Shown: positions 12,347 through 24,287, counted from the stretch's first letter. The stretch: 64,000 nucleotides of DNA from Sarcomyxa edulis (GCA_009761415.1 QUOL01000009.1:1364001-1428000), one strand, 5' to 3'. Numbers and translations: made by a program. Notes: generated by a model from the sequence alone, not told the origin.

Positions 12347-13419
12347 TTATATCACCTCAACTTTCCTCCCCATCCAATCTTCTTTCAGCCTCGCTTCAAC
12401 CAATCGATCCAGTTCTTTCGCCTTCTGAACTGCCACATTCACATTGCGCAAGACCTCATCAGCCGTGAGTGGCACACCCCCCAATTTTTGTAGCACGCAT
12501 ATTTCCCGTTGCGCGTTCAGAGCGATGGATAACAGTCCAGTACTGAGTCGTTGCTCTAGATGTGTTGGATCGAGTATAGGAGGAGTCGTTGTATCGGGGA
12601 AGAATGCGAATGTAAAACAGAAGGGGGTATGGTGGATGGCTAGAGGGACTGGGGCTCGTTCTGACGGAGCGTGCTATGGGATAATCCAGTTGGCTAAAAC
12701 AGCGAAAAAAATGGGTTCAATGGACTTACTATCGTCACCTCATCACCTATGACTTCGACCTCTGGTCTCCTAAAATGCTTGAAAGCTACCATGCCAGCTA
12801 AACACGCACAATCGAGCATATTGCCCTCGTCCGCCAAACAATGGATTGTTAAACGTAGATGCCAGACCTGATTTTAAGCATTAGTATAAGCGTTCTTTCG
12901 AGGCAGCTCGTTGAACAACGTACTCGTTGTCCAGCCAATACACATAACGATTCTTTATCGACAGCATCACTTCTTTTCAACACTTTATCCAGCATCATCG
13001 TTATTGTCACTTCTTCATCGGAAGGCCTGCATTGGTGTCAGTATACAACGCTGACGTATTTTGACGTATCCCACATACCCACCGACCAGTTTCGTATTCG
13101 CTTGATGCCATAGGTGAGATTTCAGAGTGTATAGTGATCATTCCCTCGAAAGGCCGTTCTGGAGGTGGTTTCACCATTTTTGCGGTAACTTCAGCAATCA
13201 CACTAAGTGAAAGAACTGAGTATTGTGAGCATGTAATGCAATTCGTATTGCGACGTACCGCGTTTTTCCCATTGAACATTCGACCCAGCCCAATTCTGGT
13301 CCAAAAGTTAACGTAGGAGTGCGCGATTCGAGAGGTAGACGTCCGTCCAGTCGTAGGGATTCTTTGAGAGATGAAAATATGAATTCTTTCTCAGGAATGG
13401 AGGGTGATGGAGGACGCAT
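12347..13419 (-). CDS. RRP45: Exosome complex subunit RRP45 (EXOSC9-like, RNase PH fold)
   Basis: Five exons (13419-13259, 13202-13083, 13026-12924, 12867-12730, 12673-12347) sum to 849 nt, 282 aa. Residues RLDGR, ECSMGKTRV, PPERPFEG, SPMASSEYETGR, WHLRLTIHCLADEGNMLDCA and HFRRPEVEV follow the RRP45 subfamily of RNase PH-like ring subunits. The ring is a structural part of the nuclear and cytoplasmic 3'-5' RNA exosome, where eukaryotic ring subunits are catalytically inactive. The length is close to the N-terminal fold of the family, without the long C-terminal tail of animal EXOSC9. The gene is divergent from TRM112 with 92 bp between start codons. Confidence 0.92.
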
Positions 13420-13511
13420 GATGGGATGAAATAGAGAGAAGAGACGTCGGGATGGTTGTTTTGGTCAAAAAGCTGGACTTCAATTTTTTCTGGGAAATTC
13501 GCTCCCAAACA
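13420..13511. promoter_or_regulatory. Bidirectional promoter between RRP45 and TRM112
   Basis: Only 92 bp separate the two divergent start codons, so both transcripts must start from overlapping sequence. Both products serve RNA metabolism or translation, so shared control is plausible. No TATA-like box stands out. Confidence 0.6.
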
Positions 13512-14069
13512 ATGGTCCGCTTGATCACCCACAATCTCCTAGCCTGCCATGTAAAAGGCTGCAATACCGACAACTTTCCTTTGGAGTTCAAGGATGTCCA
13601 GATCGAACTACGAGAGGCCGAATTCAATCCTGACTTTCTAAGAGGATTTTTGCCTAAAATCGAATGGAAGGCTCTGGTCGACGCTGCACGGGAGGTATAT
13701 TCGCTCAAAAGACACGAAGCAGGATCTCTTATTGACTGTATCACCCTCTTCATATAGCTAGGCGATACTTCTTTGCCTCTGGAACAGCCTGAGATGATCG
13801 ATGACGAATTCTTGCAAAAACTGCACCATGTTTTATTGGAGGTGTGTTGGCTATTCATTGAAAGATGTGCGTTTCGTGAATTGACTTCTTTGGGTATCAC
13901 AGATACATGTGGAGGAGGGCTCCATGATCTGTCGCGGTTGCAGTCACAAGTATCCTATCTCGAATGGGATCCCAAATATGGTGCGCTTATCCTCCTCTCC
14001 TCTCTCTTTTTGTCGATCTCACATCGTAATGGAATACTACAGCTGTTGGCCGAACACGAAATCGGTTAA
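13512..14069 (+). CDS. TRM112: Multifunctional methyltransferase activator TRM112
   Basis: Four exons (13512-13694, 13758-13841, 13903-13980, 14043-14069) sum to 372 nt, 123 aa. The start MVRLITHNLLACHVKGC, the EFNPDFLRGFLPKIEW block, FLQKLHHVLLE and the CRGC / YPISNGIPNM segment match TRM112. This small zinc-binding protein stabilises and activates several S-adenosylmethionine-dependent methyltransferases acting on tRNA, rRNA and eRF1. The last exon is only 27 nt and restores the usual LL-plus-tail ending (LLAEHEIG). Confidence 0.95.
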
Positions 14070-14744
14070 GTGGACACCGAGTGGAATGGAAAGCAAAGGT
14101 CTTGGGATGTTTGTCCACTCGATCTTTTGTACGTGCATTTTTGCGAGACAGACGAGTTTCGTGATTGTGCGTTCGATATTGATCAACACGTCTAGAAAAT
14201 TGTATAATGTGTCTGTCTTCAGTGAAACCCGCCCAGGGACGAGTTGGATCCACTTGAATCATTCACGCTGCTGTCAAGAATAACGTCGAGCTATGTTTCC
14301 TTTACTCGAAACGATTTGCTTTGTACCTGCTTCCGAGTCTCGAATCAGCGGCGGGAACATGAATGAAAACCTGCTCCAACATTGATATGTTCTCACAATC
14401 ACTATGGGTCAGGCGACACAATCTTCCATCTTCACCATCGTAGCACTGTGGTAGACTGGGATGAATGAGATGTGTGTACATGATGCATCTGATCAACCAT
14501 CTGGTTATCGACTTCGCCTCGCAGGAGAGTCTCCACGACGCAGTGGCATTGGACTCACGATATGCGCTGTCGTTGTTAGTAACGGCAAGTTGCACCTTTG
14601 TACACGAACAGACCATTACATTATTCGATCTGACGGATTAGCAGCTTCGGAAAGTAGAGCATCGCATGATGATGATGAGAAGTGGTTGGTTTATTCTCGA
14701 GAGTCGATATGTAACAGAAATGTATCGATGCGGTCGGAGCCTCT
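14070..14744. other. Intergenic, no gene resolved
   Basis: Frames of about 100 codons exist on both strands (14302-14616 minus, 14461-14744 plus), but neither resembles a known family or extends by splicing. Confidence 0.35.
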
Positions 14745-15312
14745 TTACTCAATGACACCCTCCTTCACCAACTCCCTGATTCTCGCGATTGAATGCTCGA
14801 CTACGCCTCCAATCTTCTTGTTCAATTCCTTTTTGTCGGGATCTGCACCAGGCGGAAAGCCAGGGATGCCATTTGCGAAGGTGAATGTCAACACCATTTG
14901 ATCGTTCTCGTCGTATGACACGATGTTGGTAATTCGAGTGCCTATGGACTCCAGTTCGAAGTATGCCTGTAGACACCCGGTGAGTGATATCCTGGTGGAG
15001 CCAGTGAAGCAGGGGACGTACGATAGTGCTTTCGTGTAGCTCTATACTCTCAGTAATAGCTTCTGATTCGCCGAATCGTACCGATCTGACCACCTGCCCA
15101 TTCGGAAATTAGACCGTCCGGAGGCGTATAGACGAAAAACATACCTTGTTGCCGTCGTCGCTGACTACCTCGCAGGAAGTTATGACCGAAACAAAAGACT
15201 TGGGCTCGCGAACTTTGATACCCAAGCCTTTCCACACTTGGGCTTCTGTCAGAATTGGTGATGCACCCGGGGGGTTTACAGATCTGGTGGCGGCAAAGGA
15301 TGGTTTAGACAT
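14745..15312 (-). CDS. DUF1857 / AtaL-like SRPBCC-fold protein
   Basis: Three exons (15312-15145, 15093-15022, 14966-14745) sum to 462 nt, 153 aa. The segments VNPPGASPILTEAQVWKGL, SFVSVITSCEVVSDDGNK, RSVRFGE, TRITNIVSYDEND and LTFTFANGIPG follow the DUF1857 family of START/Bet v1-like small proteins. Members include the AtaL protein of a fungal natural-product cluster. The fold offers a hydrophobic pocket, so ligand binding or a lyase/cyclase role is possible, but the function is not established. It is full length with consensus introns. Confidence 0.88.
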
Positions 15313-15592
15313 ATTGTGAACGAGGTTCGAGTTGGATTTGTGAGGGTTATAGACTTAAAGCATACTCCGACGAAAATCCGCCCATTAAGTATGATTCGGT
15401 GCTCGTCATACAAGCCTGTGTATCCAATATCCTTTCTTAGTTTTGTGATATCGGATCGGCGCGTCGCGTCGTTTCGGCGTCGACATGTGACCTTTATATT
15501 TAGATTTGAATTGACTCGTTGTCAGTTGTAAGCTTTTTCGTATTGATCCTCTTACTTATCCTCTTATCCATTCTCCCAGATTCTATTAGTGT

Positions 15593-16204
15593 TATGCCAG
15601 ACCAATGTAAGCCATCTGCCGCCTCGAGACGTATGCGATATCATGAGCAACCGAAAAAAACTCTATAGCTCAATACGCGGCCGCTTCACACGTACCCCTC
15701 ATCAAATCTCCAAGTCTTCGTGTACCAAGACCCGTATGTATATCCGACCGAATCCTAGATCCGAAAGGCTCACAACTACTCCAGGTCGAACTACCAGAAG
15801 ATATCCATCCTTTGCCAGACAGCGTCACGCCCTACGTACGTACGTCTAATCATCCAAAATCGCAACAATCGCTCAATTGATACCAATAGTTTGTGTACCC
15901 ATTCACCCTCGAACCACACGTCATCACCCTTGAAGCCTCGCGGAGAACGACGCTGGCAGCGCATGCTGCACGGCGCGAGGCGTATTTGAGATCACGAGAA
16001 GAGGAGAAGGAAAAAAGGAGAAGGGATGCGCTGAGACGAATCGCGCCGGGGTTTGAGCCTATGGGTGGGCCTTTGGTGCCTACGAAGACGAACGAGGGCG
16101 CAGCTACGCATCATGATGAACGATCTGATATTGGCCCGCATCCGAAATCAGTCATGGAGGATCTGGTGGACCAGCTGGCTGCCTTAGAGTCATCTCATTC
16201 GTGA
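15593..16204 (+). CDS. Small conserved basidiomycete-type protein of unknown function
   Basis: I read a short first exon (MPDQ, from 15593), then exons starting near VELPEDIHPLPDSVTPY (about 15785) and FVYPFTLEPHVITLEASRR (15892-16204). The product is about 125 aa, very rich in Arg and Glu in the middle (REEEKEKRRRDALRRIAPG), with a predicted charged helix and a tail ending MEDLVDQLAALESSHS. I do not recognise a domain. A decayed copy at about 30290-30650 shows the gene took part in the local segmental duplication. Confidence 0.6.
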
Positions 16205-17989
16205 AGTGAAGTGATCAGGGATGAGAGATGCAGAGGAGGAAGGGGTGTAATGGATGTAATTCTAATGTAAGTCGAATATCAATATTCATAGGACTCTGGT
16301 CTGCTGAGGGTGGTCTGATTATCTCACTGGGGAGATCTTCCCTCTACGGTGCGTCACATTGGCAAATTTAACTAGAACAACGGCTTACGTCGTTATTTTT
16401 CGTCTGCATAGTGGGTATAGTCCTTCTTGTTCCCGATTTCTCCTTCGGTCCTTGAATGACTTGGATCACTGGCAGTGAGCTTATGACCCGAGCGAACGCG
16501 GCTTCTACTCTTTTCAATGTCTTCAATGCTGGAGGATGCTTATACGGTCCACCTCATACGCGACTCATTGCCATTGGACCGACCCACCACATGATTTTCT
16601 CATTCCGTTACCAGGCATATATATCTCGGACACCATCTTGATAGGGAACGGAGTGACGCTCTCGTTCAAACATGAACCTCCGAGCTACATGATCAACACA
16701 ATGTTCGACGCCGATGATTCTCGCGGGCACGAAATACGGGCTTACCTTGTTAGCAGGTCTTTTACCGAGTACCCTTCGTCACCGCGGAGTTTACCAACTT
16801 TGGGCCAGGCATGTACGTGGGTCTCATTCAACGGGCAATCTACTCATTTGTTGATTTTCAACAGCTGGTTTCATCAAAGACATGCTCCGACGCTTCACTC
16901 TCGTGGTCATTTCTTTCACTGAAATGTGCCGGGGAACGGTAGCACAAATGCGTGAGTGTCTTCGCTCTACCCAGGTCGTTAAGATACTAACCGTATCCTT
17001 CGATCGGCCTAAGTCACGGTATCTCTGTGGGCCATAGAGTCTCATCCAGATCTTGCATCCGTACTTTTCCCGTCTTCTTTTTCAGACAGAACTAAACTGA
17101 TGCGGTCATTGGCATCGAACGAAACGCAGGCATTGTCATGGCTAGATTCTAAGAGTTTGTGTTAACGTACATCAGCGATCCCAAATCCAGTCGCATCTCT
17201 TGGTATAAGTTCCTAGGAAAACGTATAATAGAGGGATAGCCCTCGAGATCATATCTATTAGGTAAGTTGCAATTATCCTCTTCCGTAAATTAATCCTCTT
17301 CTATCGAACCCATCAAATGCAAGAGCCTTCGAATCAAGCACGTGCAAATAGCGTACATTCTGGACCCATAACGTCGCGTCCATCGACGCGTTTTTGTTGA
17401 GAACCTCGTAAGTCCTAGAATCTATGTTGCATTCTTTATTGATGAAGCCAGGAATCAGTCTCTCGGTTTGAACCGCGCTAATTCGGACTCCGCCATGCCG
17501 AAGCGCGGCAACGCTTGGGTACATCACATTCTTCACATACGCTTGAGGACCAAGCCCATGGTGCCTACGAATCTGTGATCTATTATCTACGTGGATGACT
17601 TTCCCGACAAGGTAATTCTGATTTTACCGCCTAGTTCCTGGGCACTGGTCTCCTTTCAGACTGCTATGTGGCAGGATGCCCGTTGAATATTTCTTAATCT
17701 GCGCGATCTACTGAGTCATCTGTTTAAAAGTTAGGTCCAGACGTCCAGGTATCTACGCAACCGGTGTTCTTATCATCTCCGACCGCCCCAGATCTGGGAC
17801 GAGTCTGTTGATTAGATCGGAAGCATTTTCCAAATCCGACCCGGAACGCTTTACACCTCCACACTTTCCTTTTTCTTTTGTTCCCCGCACCCATATAAAA
17901 GTGCCACAAGGGTAGCGTCTACTTTTTCCAATTTCTTTCTCTCCCAAACTCTTCCACCATCTCACCACCAAACACATATCGACCATATC
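16205..17989. other. Intergenic part of the segmental duplication
   Basis: No gene is resolved. A plus-strand frame at 16536-16922 is open but unrecognised. Much of the block is recognisably related to 30.7-32.6 kb: 17245-17560 aligns by eye with 31965-32285, and 17640-17830 with 32335-32530. Confidence 0.5.
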
Positions 17990-19656
17990 ATGTCTTCTGA
18001 CGCCTTGATCTATAAACTTTCCTACTTTGAAAACGAGTTCTTTAAGGACGAAATCACCAAAAAGATACTTAGTTTAACTGCCCATGGGCTTGACCGCCAC
18101 TCTGCCTCCACATATCCTTCTTCTTTTTCTATCCAACACGCGACCGTTTCCATGAACGCTGCAGCCACCATCGTCCCACAGCCCTCGATAAATCATCAGC
18201 TCGAAAAGCTCACCATGAAGGACCTGGCATATATAGTCGTGCATGGGACTACCAACCTCAATCGTGTAGGCGACGATGAGCCACTTGCTATGGTGAGTTT
18301 CCACTGACTTTGATCTATACATATGTTGACTATCTTTATGCTTTTATATAGAACGTCTACCTTGCTTTGAGAAGCCTTAGCGATGCATTCGTGGCCGTAG
18401 GCACCCAATATGAAGCCAATTTCTTGGAGTACGAAGAGGAGATTATCCGTGATATCTTAGAGAAGAACGGCGTCAAGATCATCGACAACAGCACTAGGCT
18501 TCCTTATAGTGCTCGTCTAGAGAGGCGCCCTGAACTAGAGTCTCTCATGAACCGCTACGGACGGTCTATCATAACCCTCTGGGCCTACGGTCGTCACCGT
18601 AGCCTCTCATTGCCCATTCAACGATGTGATCCTCTGTGGACACCTGCCCACATCAATTCCTTGTCGAGCTCGGGAGGATTTATGGATCGAGGAGCCTTAC
18701 GTCCAGCTAGTTGCGAAGCCGACAACGCAATCATACGGGCTTCTCACGTCGAGGAGGACACGGACACAGATTGTGTATATCCCTTCATCGTTTTCGTCCC
18801 CAACTTGGCGTGCCTTCTTTTCTCCGAGCCACCGACGGTCGTCCAGCCTCCTGTAAACCAGGACAACGCGTCTTTTACGTCTGTGAATCCCCACCTTATC
18901 TACTCCCCTCCACCACCAACGGTTCTTCAACCAGATACGAATGCTAGGCCAAAGCGCAAGCAATTGCACGATGAGACAGAGGGCTGTGAAACTCAGCTAA
19001 AAAGGCCAAAGACCGCCAACGTTCCTCAAGAGGAAGACGAGGATGTTCGTGAGGCGGACTATGGCAACGGTATCTTTTCCTTGTTGTCTCCTCCAGCTCC
19101 TCCAGCTCCTCCAGCTCCTCCAGCTCCTCCCGCTCCTACCTCCTTCACTGCGAAGGAATTCACCCCGCAACGATCTCGCACTAACGAGAGCGACAAGGAC
19201 TACCAGCCATCCAAGGCTACTCCTCCTCCTAGGGCTCGTGGTTCCAATGACAGGTCTAGATCTAAGGCCGCAACTACTCCTGTTGTACCGATAGTTCCCT
19301 CGGCAGAATCTGTCTCGACTCCTCCTCAGCCTCCCATCGTAGGCGAGGGTACTTGTTGGCCTTGTCCATACCCTAACTGCACGCGGCCCTTGCCTTTCAA
19401 AACTAAAGCGGGCCTCAATCGCCACCTCGAGACTGTGGCTCACAAAGACCGCTCCCATGTGTGCGGAAGATGTGGTGGTGCCTTTACGAGATCAGATGCT
19501 TTGTGGAGACACCTGACTAAGAGGAAGAGGAGGTGCGAACCTCCGGATGTTCGGTCGAAGAGCAAACAGACACAGAAAGTCCAGGATAAGGAGGACGAGA
19601 ATGAGGAGGGCGATGAGGACGATTATGCGGATGAGGATGAGTCTCATTTGTCCTGA
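17990..19656 (+). CDS. C2H2-type zinc-finger protein, copy 1
   Basis: Exon 1 is 17990-18292 and exon 2 18352-19656, giving 1608 nt, 535 aa. The N-terminal 190 residues are shared with the paralogue at 32668-34315, including a conserved DPLW. The middle is disordered and proline-rich, with an Ala-Pro-Pro array at 19085-19138. Two zinc fingers lie near residues 440-500: a C-x4-C...H-x5-H finger (CPYPNC...HLETVAH) and a C-x2-C...H...C finger (CGRCGGAFTRSDALWRH). The C-terminus is acidic. This suggests a DNA-binding regulator in the nucleus. An extra intron around 18640-18790 cannot be ruled out. The paralogue carries one at a comparable place. Confidence 0.8.
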
Positions 19657-20070
19657 AGGCCTGAGTGACATCTGAATGTCAGCGATCTACGTACTTTTGG
19701 TTGAAGTACTCGTATTCCTTATGACCCTTTGTGTAGAATCTGTTTCGCGTCCGTTCTTATTTTTCGTGTATTTTTTTTTTTCATTCTGATACTCAAATCA
19801 CATCCGCTGGTTCTCAGCGACTCAAGTAGCACCGTTTTGTTATCCGTGTCGACTACATAAGTTATCATTCAACCAGCCGACTTCCCAACAATTTCCGACC
19901 AATTTCCGACCGTAACAAAAGGACTGACGACGCAATCTCGATGCTCATGATCAGCTACAGCTACTTAGTACTAGATAACAAGATTGTATACGCTTTAGGC
20001 CTCCGAGTCCCTCATGTTGAGCACGTTCAAGCTGTGGCGACCTCGGAAATATATGGACAAATATGGATTA
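19657..20070. other. 3' flank of the zinc-finger gene
   Basis: Contains a T-run and ordinary AT-rich sequence. No gene is seen before the foldback element. Confidence 0.4.
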
Positions 20071-20818
20071 TTGCCGTTTGCAGAAAAATTGGCGGCGGCG
20101 CGTTTTCTCACGATTTCGGCTCAACAGGCAATCCTACCTTCTGCGAGCTATTACTCCACAATGAAGGTGTATATCTGCAAAATTTGAGACACATATATTT
20201 CTCTATAGCTTACCGCTAGACAGCCCCGCTTTCAGATTGAAAAACGGTTCAATTTTGAGTAATTTGGGTAATTCGCCCCTATCTTTGGCATCTTGAAGGT
20301 CTGCGAGCGATATCATTGTTCCAAGACAGTTTCTGGTCAAATTCCGAGTTCCAGACATTATATATTGGTGCATTCAAGACTGCCCCATGCAAAACATGGC
20401 TATATTAGAGGCTGTACCAATCACATGAGTATCGGTCTGTTCTACAATATCTGGCTCTCCCGGTAAGACAACTTGAAGTAGTCAGAAGCCTGTTTTTTAC
20501 ATGGGGCTGTCTCGAGAACACAGATACATAATTTCTGAAAGCTCCGGTAGGGCCAGAAAGTGTCTAGGAACAAAGGCATCGCTCGCCAACCGACAAACCA
20601 CAAGAGATAGGGGTAAAATGTTCGAATCACTCAAATCTCAACGGATTTCTATTCTGAAAGTGGGGCTATCTAGGAAATGACTAGATACAAAGATCTACAT
20701 CTTGAATGATGTGGAAATATACGTCCATTGTGGAGATATCACTCGCAGAAGGTGGGATTACCTTTCGAGCCGAAATCGTGAGAAAACGCGCCGCCGCCAA
20801 TTTTTCTGCAAACGGCAA
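20071..20818. mobile_element. Foldback element: one long imperfect palindrome
   Basis: The left arm starts TTGCCGTTTGCAGAAAAATT and the right arm is its inverse complement. The outer 55 bases (20068-20122 against 20767-20821) match perfectly. The arms then stay alignable, with growing divergence, all the way to the centre near 20444, so almost the whole 748 bp is one inverted repeat of about 370-nt arms. TA flanks each end, as in Tc1/mariner-type insertions. No transposase is present. Transcripts would form a long hairpin RNA. Confidence 0.85.
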
Positions 20819-20835
20819 TAACTCGGATAAGTTCG

Positions 20836-21016
20836 ATCAATGCTTGTCGAGATTCAGTCTGAGGTGGTTGGAGACAACGTAGGTTGGATTCCCTTGCGCT
20901 ATTGTCCGTCATAGGGACAGGGATTCCCTTGCGCTATTGTCCGTCATAGGGACAGGACTCAAGCGTAGGTTGGATTCCCTTGCGCTATTGTCCGTCATAG
21001 GGACAGGACTCAAGCC
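20836..21016 (-). repeat. Ngaro-like B2 repeat with internal tandem array
   Basis: It begins with the sequence also found at 21374-21468 (B1). The core GGATTCCCTTGCGCTATTGT and its continuation to the end of GGGACAGG occurs three times here against once in B1. The expansion suggests slippage after insertion. Confidence 0.8.
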
Positions 21017-21085
21017 AGCAAGTGTATGGAATAAGTAACTAAGTAACTAAAAATGAGAAAAACTATACTGTGGGATGGCGGGTGG

Positions 21086-21374
21086 GAGATAAAAAGTAAA
21101 AGCGACTCGAACGTGCCCGCTGCGAGCGATGCGTGAGAACGGGTGAGGGAGAGACAAGAAACAGGGAAGAAAACTTACCTGCGAGCGATGCGTGAGAACG
21201 GGTAAGGGAAAACGCAATGCTCGCAGGTGTCGAGAATATATATGAGTAACGGAAGTAAAAGTAAAAAGGCCAGGCCGGCGATGAGGCAGGAATAATAAAT
21301 AAACGAGACGGGAGTACTTATCGCATGCATTGACCCACTGCAGTCCTTCTTCCCCCTCTACACTGCACTATCCA
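21086..21374 (-). repeat. Ngaro-like A2 direct repeat (289 bp)
   Basis: It matches 29747-30035 over its full length and orientation as far as I can read. The match breaks off exactly where B1 begins (21374) and where unique flank begins (30036), which defines the element edge. Confidence 0.85.
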
Positions 21375-21461
21375 TCAATGCTTGTCGAGATTCAGTCTGA
21401 GGTGGTTGGAGACAACGTAGGTTGGATTCCCTTGCGCTATTGTCCGTCATAGGGACAGGAC

Positions 21462-22500
21462 TCAAGCCGTAGAGGATGCACCGTGAAGGGCCGGAGGCAC
21501 GAAAGCGAGTGTAGAGGGTTGGACCCAATGGAGGAGAGATGACATTTGAAGGATGCGGGGGGTGGGTACATCGATATAGAGTTTATACGCGTCGCTGCGC
21601 CAGCGACCGAGAAGTTGGATTTCGTAGTCAGAGAATCCCGCGGCCCCCGCTGAAGAGGCTCCCCCCCTACGAAAACTCTGGCCGGCGTAGAGTCGTTCGT
21701 CGAAACCGGCGGAGCGAAGGGCGCTGCGTAAGGATTCAATGAGGACCAACCGTGAGAGCGGTTTCCCGGTGTGTGAGAGGAAGAGTGGTGCATCGGGCGG
21801 GGCGGGGTGAGCTTCGAACATTGCTTTGACAGCCGCGACTGGGCAAGACTGTCTTGTGGGTGCGGCGGCAATGAGGATGGACACACCTTTGCGGAAAGGG
21901 TCGGTTTTGGATGCGGGGAGTGTAAGCTGCATGTGGGTTGCGCTGTCGAAGTTGGGAACGAATGTGATGGCGCTTCGTGACAGATTGACGGCTGGATTCC
22001 ATTTTTCGGTGTTAGCAACCGTGAATTCTCCACACCTGAGGAAAGCTGCAAAAGCGAGGCAGCAGGCTGCAAGGAGCATCTTGCAATCGAGGGAGTTGGC
22101 CTCTGAGATGTGGTAGAGTATGTTGAGGAGGATTGGCAAGGTGATGGGGAGTTTGGGCTTTCTGTCTTTCTCGCCGTGGTAGCGCTTGATTCCACGGATG
22201 AGGCGCTGGACCACAGGTGCTTCGGTAGCGGCAAATGACAAGTCGTTGTCGACGTGAAGTGATCGGACGTGGCAGAGATATGCTTTGATCGTTTTGGGTT
22301 GGACTTGTCCTCCCAGACTGGATACCCACTCCATAATGGCCGCCTGAGAGGCTGGGAGGGGTGAAGGGTTGGAGAACCCGTGGGTGGTGCAGAAGCGTAA
22401 GAAGGACCGTTGTCCTGTGGAGTATGTGCGGCGAGTGCTAGAGGCGAGTCCGTGCCATAAGTAGAATGCGACTCTGGGGGAATATTGACCGTTGGATTGA
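21462..22500 (-). CDS. Tyrosine recombinase of the Ngaro-like element
   Basis: The frame, apparently uninterrupted, reads AFYLWHGLASSTRRTYSTGQ, then TIKAYLCHVRSLH, then the catalytic regions: an arginine in AFLRCGEF and the C-terminal box SFRRGGASSAGAAGFSDYEI followed by QLLGRWRSDAYKLYI. These are the R, (H/R)xxR and Y motifs of DIRS/Ngaro recombinases, which join circular cDNA to the target. It overlaps the RNase H frame in another phase, as is common in this group. The N-terminal boundary is approximate. Confidence 0.82.
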
Positions 22501-23104
22501 TACCAGGAGGCTGATGGGGCTTCGAGGTAGGCTTGAGATTTAGATAAGGGGCGGCATCAAAAAGTTTGGTGTATAAAAAACGAGAAGCAAAATCAGCGAG
22601 CGCGTTCTCAGCGGATGATAACCAAACGGAGGAAAATGTGAAATCGAGTTGAGCAGTCATCATCAGTAACCTGCGCAGGAGGCCCATTGTCGGTGGTGAC
22701 CGAATAGTAAGCTTATTGAGGCACCCCACAATGTCGTCGTTGTCGACGTGGAAGACAACATGTTTGCCCGTGAACTTGGACCCCCAACGATGGACAGCTT
22801 CGACGACAGCTGACAGCTCCTTGTACTGGATGTCTTTGAGGCGGTGGCGTCTTGCAACCCGAGTTGAAAACCACGAGTCACCAAAGATCCCGCCCAGACC
22901 TTTTGTCCCACTTGCGTCGGTGTAAATGTGGAGAGTGGGGCGAGTGGGAACGAGAAGACGAACCCCGTTCCAGTTGGGTGCGAAGGTATTCCACCACTCG
23001 AGATCTGCACGGGCACCTTTCGAGATACGACGGCGCGAGAATGGTGAGGAGAAAGTCATGGAGAAATCGGTAAGTTGGCGTATGAAGGCGCGAGACATGG
23101 GCAT
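22480..23104 (-). pseudogene. RNase H region of the Ngaro-like pol, cut off from its RT
   Basis: Reading starts MSRAFIRQLTDF at about 23098. Motifs IYTDASGTKGLGG, YKELSAVVEAVHRWG and VFHVDNDDIVGCLNK carry the acidic residues of an RNase H fold, followed by the connector to the recombinase. The upstream RT lies beyond the 1.6-kb insertion at 23105-24715; across that gap the frames rejoin. Confidence 0.78.
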
Positions 23105-23435
23105 CAGGGAAAACCTAAACCTGAATATATCTGAAACTTCAGTATATATCATTAAATACTCGAGAATATTCAGCTTTTTCTGACAAATATTCAAGATCCA
23201 GAAAACTCAGATTTTTCGACCAATCTAGCAGCCCCCCTAAAATCTGGCATGCTATTTCAAGCTTTTCTAGATTTTTCATGCTTTTCTGTACTTTTTCCCA
23301 TGAATTCTGACAGCTTTTCCAAAGGTTTCCAGAAATATCTGCATATTTACTTCTAAAATCTCAGGTATTGAGAACCAGATGGATTGGCAAAACTAATATC
23401 TAATACAGCACTAAAAAAAATAACATAATACAAAA

Positions 23436-23900
23436 AAGAGGTAGGAGAAGGTGAAAAGAGGTGGGGGAAGGTGATAGGGGAGGTCAAAGAAGGTGAACAG
23501 AGGGTCAAGGAGGTGGGGGGAGGTGATAGAAGGTGAAAGGAGGTAAGGGAAGGTAAAAAGAGGTAAGGGGAGATGAAAAAAGAGGGTCAAAGGAGGTGAG
23601 GGGAGGTAAAAAGAGGTGGGGGAATATGGAAGGAGGGTCAAAGGAGGTGGGGAGAGATAAAAAAAGGGTCAAAGGAGGTGGGGGGAGGTGATAGAAGGCA
23701 AAAGGAGGTGAGGGGAGGTGAAATGAGGTGGAGAGAGATGATAGAAGGTGACAGGAGGTGAGGGGAGATGAAAAGAGGTAGGGGGAAATGATAGAAGGTT
23801 AAAGGAGGTGGGGGGAGGTGACAAGAGGTGGGGGAAGGTGACAAGAGGTGGGAAGAGGTAGAAAAAGGGTTAAAGGAGATGGGGAGGTGACAAGAGGTGG
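23436..23900 (+). repeat. Purine-rich minisatellite (AGGTGGGGGGAGGTGA-type units)
   Basis: About 465 bp with nearly no pyrimidines other than T, built from degenerate short units of the kind AAGGAGGTGGGGGGAGGTGA. The strand asymmetry and G-runs favour triplex or G-quadruplex structures. Confidence 0.85.
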
Positions 23901-24246
23901 AGGTGACAACATATCTTCCTTCCCTTTTCCTTCCTCTGAGCTCTCCATCTCCTGAATGACTGGTAGTATCTACAAGCAGAATATATCAGCAGAGCAGAAA
24001 AGAAAAAGAAACATACCAACAGCAGCAAAAATTACAGCAGGATTGCCATGTCACCAATTGCTGTGCTCTAGCTTCTTCATAGAGCGGATTAGTAAGCCAA
24101 AAGGCCTGTGTTGGGTGTGTAGATGATAAAATATGAGTAAGGAAGTGAAGGAGAAAAGAGGGAGGAGGAAGAAAGGAAGAAGGGAGGGAGGAGGGAGGAG
24201 GGAGGGAGGAAGAAAGGTGATGAGCTGGCAGCCAAGTTCGCTTTCA

Positions 24247-24287
24247 GTGTGACGTGACATCATCACATGTGTAATGTCACGTCACAC
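24247..24287. repeat. Hairpin GTGTGACGTGACAT / ATGTCACGTCACAC
   Basis: A 14-bp perfect stem with a 13-nt loop. The arms contain TGACGTGA, which resembles a CRE/bZIP-type site. A shortened version (26637-26673) occupies the same place in element B, so it is a conserved feature of this element family. Confidence 0.8.

Noticed and set aside
18997..19458. 153-codon Arg/Ser/Trp-rich minus-strand frame
   Set aside because: It is antisense to the zinc-finger gene; its WRSWRSWRS repeat mirrors the Ala-Pro-Pro array.
20890..21016. CRISPR-like array from the repeated GGATTCCC... units
   Set aside because: Three adjacent units with little or no spacer, inside a eukaryotic retroelement end; simple tandem duplication.
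23411..23844. Long Pro/Leu/Phe-rich minus-strand frames, also at 24051-24266 and 25788-26338
   Set aside because: They are translations of the purine-rich minisatellite on the other strand; composition is repeat-driven and there is no motif.
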